Position numbers and translations under genes: made by a program
DNA from: Bacteroidales bacterium UBA2198
GTDB taxonomy: Bacteria > Bacteroidota > Bacteroidia > Bacteroidales > VadinHA17
Length of the DNA stretch: 9,922 nucleotides
NCBI GenBank assembly: GCA_002328625.1
Contig: DCVC01000038.1
Span: forward strand, 13,291 to 23,212
Reading direction: 5' to 3'
The notes under the pieces: model-generated
Database searches by the model: none
What the model saw: only the letters and a program-made list of their open reading frames with translations
Told to the model about the DNA's origin: nothing
Shown here: positions 5,845 to 9,922 of the stretch, piece by piece
Position numbering within the stretch: position 1 is the stretch's first letter
Layout of the letters: each line of letters begins with the position of its first letter

Positions 5845-6360
5845 ATGGGAAACGGTATAAGAAAAGTAAAAACCAGCGACCTGGAGCTTAAGGACAGACT
5901 GGTCAGTATCCAAAGAGTTACAAAAGTTACAAAAGGAGGTCGCACCTTCAGTTTTTCAGCTATAGTCGTAGTTGGTAATGAGGATGGTATTGTTGGTCAT
6001 GGGCTTGGGAAAGCCAATGAGGTAACAACTGCAATTGCAAAAGGTATCGAAGATGCAAAGAAGAACCTTATAAAAGTTCCTGTAATAAATGGAACCGTTC
6101 CTCATGAGCAGGTTGCAAAATTTGGTGGAGCAAAGGTATTTATCAAACCTGCTTCTGAAGGTACAGGAGTGAAGGCAGGAGGTGCTATGCGTGCGGTGCT
6201 GGAAAGTGTCGGAGTAAAGAATGTTCTTGCAAAATCGAAAGGCTCGTCGAATCCTCATAACCTGGTAAAGGCAACTTTTGCAGCACTTCTTGAAATGCGT
6301 GATCCCTTCTCAGTTGCTGAACACCGGGGCATCCCAATGGAAAGAGTTTTTAACGGTTAG
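5845..6360 (+). CDS. rpsE: 30S ribosomal protein S5 (uS5)
   Basis: S5 lies in the 30S body near the decoding centre and the mRNA entry site. It affects accuracy, and changes in its N-terminal loop give spectinomycin resistance. The protein is 171 residues. The N-terminal dsRBD-like domain holds the signature from GGRTFSFSAIVVVGNEDG into GHGLGKANEV (about residues 31-60). The C-terminal domain carries KPASEGTGVKAGGAMRAVLE and VLAKSKGSSNPHN. The spectinomycin loop (VTKVTKGGR, about 25-33) looks wild type. It is encoded by a tandem GTTACAAAA repeat and an internal AAGGAGGT; see findings. The start follows rplR by 6 bases with no SD. Confidence 0.98.
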   Translation: MGNGIRKVKTSDLELKDRLVSIQRVTKVTKGGRTFSFSAIVVVGNEDGIVGHGLGKANEVTTAIAKGIEDAKKNLIKVPVINGTVPHEQVAKFGGAKVFIKPASEGTGVKAGGAMRAVLESVGVKNVLAKSKGSSNPHNLVKATFAALLEMRDPFSVAEHRGIPMERVFNG

Positions 6361-6373
6361 AAAAACAAATGAC

Positions 6374-6553
6374 ATGGCAAAAATTCGAATTACCCAGGTA
6401 AGGAGCAGGAACGGAAAACCCGGAAGGCAGAAGAGAACTCTTGAGGCCTTGGGAATCCGTAAGTTAAACCACAGTGTTGAGCATGAAGCAACGCCCGCTA
6501 TCATGGGAATGGTTGAAAAAGTGAGACACCTGGTCAAAGTGGAAAATATTTAA
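6374..6553 (+). CDS. rpmD: 50S ribosomal protein L30 (uL30)
   Basis: L30 is a small ferredoxin-like-fold protein of the large subunit. The protein is 59 residues from the ATG at 6374, the standard bacterial length. The frame stays open upstream to 6278, but those 32 residues lie inside rpsE and look nothing like L30, whereas MAKIRITQVRSRNGKPGRQK is the conserved N-terminus. TLEALGIRKLNHSVEH and the closing VRHLVKVENI complete the fold. The gene sits between S5 and L15, the standard spc order, with a 13-base gap and no SD. Some lineages lack L30, so its presence is worth noting. Confidence 0.97.
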   Translation: MAKIRITQVRSRNGKPGRQKRTLEALGIRKLNHSVEHEATPAIMGMVEKVRHLVKVENI

Positions 6554-6570
6554 TAAATGACATTATAGTT

Positions 6571-7017
6571 ATGGATTTAAGTAACTTAAAACCAGCCAAG
6601 GGATCAATAAAAAAAGGCAGGCGTCTTGGTCGCGGGCAGGGATCGGGCAGGGGTGGCACATCAACAAGAGGTCATAAAGGTGCTAAATCGAGATCGGGTT
6701 ATAGCAAGAAAATCGGCTTTGAAGGCGGACAGATGCCACTACAGAGACGAATTCCGAAATATGGGTTTAAAAATGTTAATCGCAGGGAATATAAAGGAAT
6801 AAACCTGGTTACACTGCAGAATCTTGCTGAAAAGCGTAACATTGAAAAGATTGACATTGAAGTACTTTTAGAATCAGGATTAATCTCCAAGAATTCTCTG
6901 GTCAAGATCCTGGGAAAAGGGACACTTGAAAGGAAACTGGAGGTTCATGCCCATGCATTCAGTAAGTCAGCCATGGAAGCCATAGAGGCCAAAAATGGCA
7001 CCATTGTAAAACTCTAA
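6571..7017 (+). CDS. rplO: 50S ribosomal protein L15 (uL15)
   Basis: L15 is a mid-assembly 23S rRNA-binding protein whose long extended N-terminus threads into the rRNA. The protein is 148 residues (E. coli 144). The Gly/Arg/Lys-rich N-terminal arm spans about residues 9-57 (KKGRRLGRGQGSGRGG, then GFEGGQMPLQRRIPK). The C-terminal domain has the family signature VKILGKGTLERKLEVHAHAF. The leader (aatgacattatagtt) has no SD. secY follows after 4 bases, the usual L15-SecY pairing. Confidence 0.98.
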   Translation: MDLSNLKPAKGSIKKGRRLGRGQGSGRGGTSTRGHKGAKSRSGYSKKIGFEGGQMPLQRRIPKYGFKNVNRREYKGINLVTLQNLAEKRNIEKIDIEVLLESGLISKNSLVKILGKGTLERKLEVHAHAFSKSAMEAIEAKNGTIVKL

Positions 7018-7021
7018 GTAC

Positions 7022-8350
7022 ATGAGACTGATTCAGACGATAAAGAACATCTTTAAGATAGAAGACCTTCGCGCAAGGTTACTCTATACTTTGGGAATCA
7101 TATTAATCTACAGGATAGGTAAATATGTCACACTTCCGGGTATTGATCCTTCTCAGCTGGCAGGCCTTAAAAGCCAGACTTCGTCAGGGATAATGGGTCT
7201 TCTTGATATGTTCTCGGGAGGAGCTTTTTCGCAGGCTTCGATTTTTGCCCTGGGGATTATGCCTTATATATCAGCTTCAATTGTGGTCCAGTTACTCGGG
7301 ATAGTATTCCCATATTTTCAGAAACTCCAGAAAGAAGGGGAGAGCGGAAGACGTAAAATGAACCAGTACACAAGATACCTTACAGTACTGATCCTTGTTC
7401 TCCAGGCACCAACTTATCTCATAAACCTTGCAGCACAACTCCCTCCTTCAGCATTTGTTCTTTCAGGATTTTTCTTCAAGTTTTCATCAGTCGTTATTCT
7501 TACTGCCGGGACCATGTTTGTTATGTGGCTGGGAGAAAGAATTACCGACAAAGGAATAGGCAATGGTATTTCACTGATTATTATGATTGGCATTATTGCC
7601 AGATTACCAGCTAATTTCGTTTTTGAAGCAGGGACCAGAATGAGTGGTGCAGGCGGACCTGTTGCCCTTATTGCTGAAGTAGTATTACTGTTTGTTGTTA
7701 TACTTGGTACAATATTGCTGGTACAGGGCACACGGCGGGTACCGGTCCAGTACGCAAGACGGATTGTAGGGAATAAACAGTATGGCGGGGTCCGTCAGTA
7801 TATACCTTTAAAAGTAAACGCTGCCGGAGTAATGCCCATTATTTTTGCTCAGGCTATCATGATGCTTCCGATAATCATTGCAGGTTATTCCAATTCCAGC
7901 TCCGGTTTTGTGATCGCTTTTTCAAATATGTACGGTTTCTGGTATAATCTTGTTACAGCAATACTGATCATTTTATTCACATACTTCTATACGGCAATAA
8001 CGATCAACCCGGTCCAGATGGCGGAAGATATGAAGAAGAACGGAGGTTTTGTTCCAGGGATTAAGCCGGGAAGAAAAACTGTGGAATTTTTTGACACTAT
8101 TATGTCAAGGATTACATTGCCGGGTTCGATATTCCTGGCTTTAATTGCGGTTCTGCCTTCTTTTGCTGTAAGAGCAGGAATTACACCCCAGTTCGCACAA
8201 TTTTATGGGGGGACATCGCTTCTCATACTTGTTGGAGTTGTACTTGACACTTTGCAACAGATTGAGAGTCATCTGTTGATGCGTCATTATGACGGTCTTA
8301 TGAAATCAGGCCGTGTTAAAGGAAGATCAAGCGCAGTGACGTCAATATAA
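7022..8350 (+). CDS. secY: Protein translocase channel subunit SecY
   Basis: SecY forms the protein-conducting pore in the inner membrane, with SecE and SecG. It works with SecA for export and with the ribosome for membrane insertion. The protein is 442 residues with ten predicted membrane helices, by eye at about 18-37, 74-93, 117-138, 148-170, 180-197, 213-234, 265-289, 305-328, 365-384 and 395-414. The plug region is around 55-72. Both family signatures are visible: residues 73-92 (SIFALGIMPYISASIVVQ) and 168-187 (WLGERITDKGIGNGIS). In the cytoplasmic loop GGFVPGIKPG, Lys348 stands where E. coli has Arg357, a residue important for SecA-driven export. The start is 4 bases after rplO, with no SD. 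Confidence 0.98.
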   Translation: MRLIQTIKNIFKIEDLRARLLYTLGIILIYRIGKYVTLPGIDPSQLAGLKSQTSSGIMGLLDMFSGGAFSQASIFALGIMPYISASIVVQLLGIVFPYFQKLQKEGESGRRKMNQYTRYLTVLILVLQAPTYLINLAAQLPPSAFVLSGFFFKFSSVVILTAGTMFVMWLGERITDKGIGNGISLIIMIGIIARLPANFVFEAGTRMSGAGGPVALIAEVVLLFVVILGTILLVQGTRRVPVQYARRIVGNKQYGGVRQYIPLKVNAAGVMPIIFAQAIMMLPIIIAGYSNSSSGFVIAFSNMYGFWYNLVTAILIILFTYFYTAITINPVQMAEDMKKNGGFVPGIKPGRKTVEFFDTIMSRITLPGSIFLALIAVLPSFAVRAGITPQFAQFYGGTSLLILVGVVLDTLQQIESHLLMRHYDGLMKSGRVKGRSSAVTSI

Positions 8351-8368
8351 TTTGCTTAACGTTCTTTG

Positions 8369-9145
8369 ATGTTGTATCTAAAGACTGATGAAGAGGTTGG
8401 ATTGTTAAGAGAAAGCAATATGCTGGTGTCGCGTACACTTGCAGAAATAGCGTCATTTATCAAACCAGGGATAACCACGCTTTATCTTGATAATCTGGCT
8501 GAAAAGTATATAAGGGATCATGGTGGAGTGCCGGCTTTCAAAGGATATGGCGGTTTCCCAAAGACACTCTGTACTTCTGTAAACGATGAGGTGGTACATG
8601 GCATACCATCAGATTATGTGTTGAAAGAAGGAGATATAATCTCAATTGATTGCGGAGTGATATTAAATGGCTGGTACGGAGATAGTGCTTACACCTTTGC
8701 TGTGGGGGAGATTGACGGTAATGTGAAACGGCTTCTTGAATACACGAAAGTTTCTCTTGAAGATGGTGTCAGGGAAGCTGTTGCAGGAAACAGAATAGGA
8801 GATATCTCATATGCTGTGCAAGCCAGGGCTGAAAGCGGGGGGTATTCTGTGGTAAGAGAATTAGTGGGTCATGGTATCGGGAAAAGACTGCATGAGCCGC
8901 CTGAGGTACCAAATTATGGTCGGAGAGGAACCGGTTCAAAGATGGAAAAAGGCATGGTAATTTGTATCGAGCCAATGATCAATCTTGGGAAGAAAGAAAC
9001 AGTGCAGATGAAAGATGGCTGGACCATCAAAACAGCAGACGGAAAGCCTTCGGCACATTTTGAGTATGCCGTGGCAATTGACAAGGGGGAGGCGAAAGTG
9101 TTAACAACTTTTAAATTTATAGAAGAAGTTATAAATAAAATGTAA
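8369..9145 (+). CDS. map: Methionine aminopeptidase, type I
   Basis: This cytoplasmic metalloenzyme removes the initiator Met from nascent proteins when the second residue is small. It has 258 residues, close to E. coli Map (264), and no N-terminal zinc-finger extension, so it is the type Ia form. The metal ligands are all present: D94 (SIDCG), D105 (GDSAYTF), H168 (VGHGIG), E201 (CIEPM) and E232 (HFEYA). The substrate-binding H77 (VVHGIP) and H175 (LHEPP) are also there. Spacing matches E. coli D97, D108, H171, E204, E235, H79 and H178. A TTG at 8366 could add one residue; the ATG at 8369 is preferred. Its place between secY and infA without adk matches Bacteroidota order. Confidence 0.97.
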   Translation: MLYLKTDEEVGLLRESNMLVSRTLAEIASFIKPGITTLYLDNLAEKYIRDHGGVPAFKGYGGFPKTLCTSVNDEVVHGIPSDYVLKEGDIISIDCGVILNGWYGDSAYTFAVGEIDGNVKRLLEYTKVSLEDGVREAVAGNRIGDISYAVQARAESGGYSVVRELVGHGIGKRLHEPPEVPNYGRRGTGSKMEKGMVICIEPMINLGKKETVQMKDGWTIKTADGKPSAHFEYAVAIDKGEAKVLTTFKFIEEVINKM

Positions 9146-9149
9146 TCGT

Positions 9150-9368
9150 ATGTCGAAACAAGCATCAATCGAGCAGGACGGCACTATTATCGAAGCCCTT
9201 TCCAATGCTATGTTCAGAGTGGAACTTGAAAACGGACATGTCATTACTGCACATATCTCGGGCAAAATGAGAATGCATTATATTAAAATTTTACCCGGAG
9301 ATAAGGTAAAGGTGGAAATGTCGCCTTATGACCTTACAAAAGGAAGGATTACATTCAGATATAAATAG
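9150..9368 (+). CDS. infA: Translation initiation factor IF-1
   Basis: IF-1 blocks the A site during initiation and supports IF-2 and IF-3. It has 72 residues, the exact usual length, and is a single S1-type OB fold. MSKQASIEQDGTIIEALSNA is the typical opening, followed by FRVELENGHVITAHISGKMR, then LPGDKVKVEMSPYDLTKGRI and the terminal FRYK. It begins 4 bases after map with no SD (gtaatcgt). rpmJ follows after 14 bases. Pairing with rpmJ and rpsM is widely conserved in bacteria. Confidence 0.98.
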   Translation: MSKQASIEQDGTIIEALSNAMFRVELENGHVITAHISGKMRMHYIKILPGDKVKVEMSPYDLTKGRITFRYK

Positions 9369-9382
9369 GAAATAATAAGGTA

Positions 9383-9499
9383 ATGAAAGTAAGAGCATCT
9401 ATAAAGAAGCGCAGCGCCAGTTGCAAAATAGTCAGGCGCAAAGGCCGCATTTATGTTATTAATAAGAAAAATCCCAAGTTTAAACAGAGACAGGGATAA
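9383..9499 (+). CDS. rpmJ: 50S ribosomal protein L36 (bL36), zinc-free form
   Basis: This 38-residue protein is easily missed because of its size. It begins MKVRASIKKRSASCKIVRRK and ends NPKFKQRQG, a clear bL36. L36 is the smallest ribosomal protein and stabilises 23S rRNA structure late in assembly. The usual zinc ligands are Cys11, Cys14, Cys27 and His33 (E. coli-type numbering in MKVRASVKKRC). Here they read Ser11, Cys14, Asn27 and Phe33, so only one is left and zinc cannot be bound in the normal way. I recall a similar C-minus L36 in Bacteroides (Thr11, Tyr33), so this is probably lineage-typical and not damage. Context infA-rpmJ-rpsM is canonical. A weak AAGG lies just before the start. 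Confidence 0.96.
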   Translation: MKVRASIKKRSASCKIVRRKGRIYVINKKNPKFKQRQG

Positions 9500-9506
9500 T
9501 TTTAAT

Positions 9507-9514
9507 TAATTTTG
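9507..9514 (+). promoter_or_regulatory. Possible internal promoter (-7 element TAATTTTG) before rpsM
   Basis: TAATTTTG matches the Bacteroidota housekeeping -7 consensus TAnnTTTG exactly. It lies in the 39-base rpmJ-rpsM gap, where E. coli has its alpha-operon promoter. A start a few bases downstream would leave a leader of roughly 15-20 bases before the rpsM ATG. No good TTTG -33 element is seen at the expected spacing; the nearest candidate, TTTA at 9479-9482, is about 24 bases away. In such AT-rich sequence the match could be chance. Confidence 0.3.
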
Positions 9515-9538
9515 CAACTCATTTAAGAAAAGTTATAT

Positions 9539-9916
9539 ATGGCACGTATTGTTGGTGTTGATTTACCAAGAAACAAAAGAGGCGAAATTGGCCTGACTTA
9601 TATTTATGGAGTAGGCAGGAGCATTGCTCAGAAAGTGCTTGATGAAGCAGGTGTTGACAGGAATGCAAAGGTTCAGGACTGGACGGATGAACAAATAAAT
9701 TCAATACGCCGTATCCTGAACGATAATTACAAACTGGAAGGCGAACTTCGTTCTGAAACACAGATGAATATTAAAAGGCTTATGGATATAGGGTGCTACA
9801 GAGGCGTCCGTCACAGAATTGGTCTGCCTGTAAGGGGACAGAGTACCAAAAACAATGCAAGGACACGCAAAGGCAGGAAAAAAACTGTTGCAAACAAGAA
9901 AAAAGCTACTAAATAA
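9539..9916 (+). CDS. rpsM: 30S ribosomal protein S13 (uS13)
   Basis: S13 is in the 30S head, pairs with S19 and makes the B1 bridges to L5 and 23S rRNA; its C-terminal tail reaches P-site tRNA. The protein is 125 residues, a little longer than E. coli (118). The opening MARIVGVDLPRNKRGEIGL and the YGVGRSIAQ helix-turn motif are typical. The signature RGVRHRIGLPVRGQSTKNNA spans about residues 88-107, followed by a strongly basic tail (RKGRKKTVANKKKATK). The start is set by the conserved N-terminus, with an A/T-rich leader and no SD. rpsK would be expected next, beyond the window. Confidence 0.98.
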   Translation: MARIVGVDLPRNKRGEIGLTYIYGVGRSIAQKVLDEAGVDRNAKVQDWTDEQINSIRRILNDNYKLEGELRSETQMNIKRLMDIGCYRGVRHRIGLPVRGQSTKNNARTRKGRKKTVANKKKATK

Positions 9917-9922
9917 TCAGAG

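Noticed and set aside
6278..6373. In-frame upstream extension of rpmD (32 extra residues)
   Set aside because: It lies inside rpsE, has no similarity to L30, and the conserved L30 N-terminus begins exactly at the ATG at 6374.

Overview
This window is a stretch of the universal S10–spc–alpha ribosomal protein superoperon, read entirely on the + strand. It starts inside rplB (L2) and stops just after rpsM (S13). It holds 22 protein genes: 19 ribosomal proteins plus secY, map and infA. There are no RNA genes, mobile elements or CRISPR arrays, and no convincing minus-strand genes. No gap between genes exceeds about 40 bases.

The organism is most likely a member of the Bacteroidota. The order secY-map-infA-rpmJ-rpsM has no adk. 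S14 is the 89-residue form without zinc cysteines, and L36 lacks three of its four zinc ligands. L22 has the long N-terminal extension I recall from Bacteroides. Most starts follow A/T-rich leaders with no Shine-Dalgarno (SD) sequence. The base composition is moderate (by eye slightly AT-rich). I cannot fix the order or genus by reading alone.

Layout: (1) 1-2902 is the distal S10 block: rplB (3' part), rpsS, rplV, rpsC, rplP, rpmC, rpsQ. (2) 2905-8350 is the spc block: rplN, rplX, rplE, rpsN, rpsH, rplF, rplR, rpsE, rpmD, rplO, secY. (3) 8369-9916 is map, infA, rpmJ and rpsM, leading into the alpha block (normally rpsK, rpsD, rpoA, rplQ), which lies beyond the window. The genes supply both ribosomal subunits, the membrane translocon that the ribosome docks on, the enzyme that trims the initiator methionine, and an initiation factor. 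The tight packing implies one long transcript, perhaps with an internal start before rpsM.

I see no undescribed biological system here. The observations worth a second look concern translation signals. Only two of 21 visible starts (rplE and rplF) carry a strong SD, whereas SD-like runs, including two full AAGGAGGT octamers, occur freely inside genes. Others are an 18-base perfect palindrome inside rplV, a Bacteroidota-like -7 element before rpsM, and an Arg-to-Lys change at a SecA-contact position in SecY.
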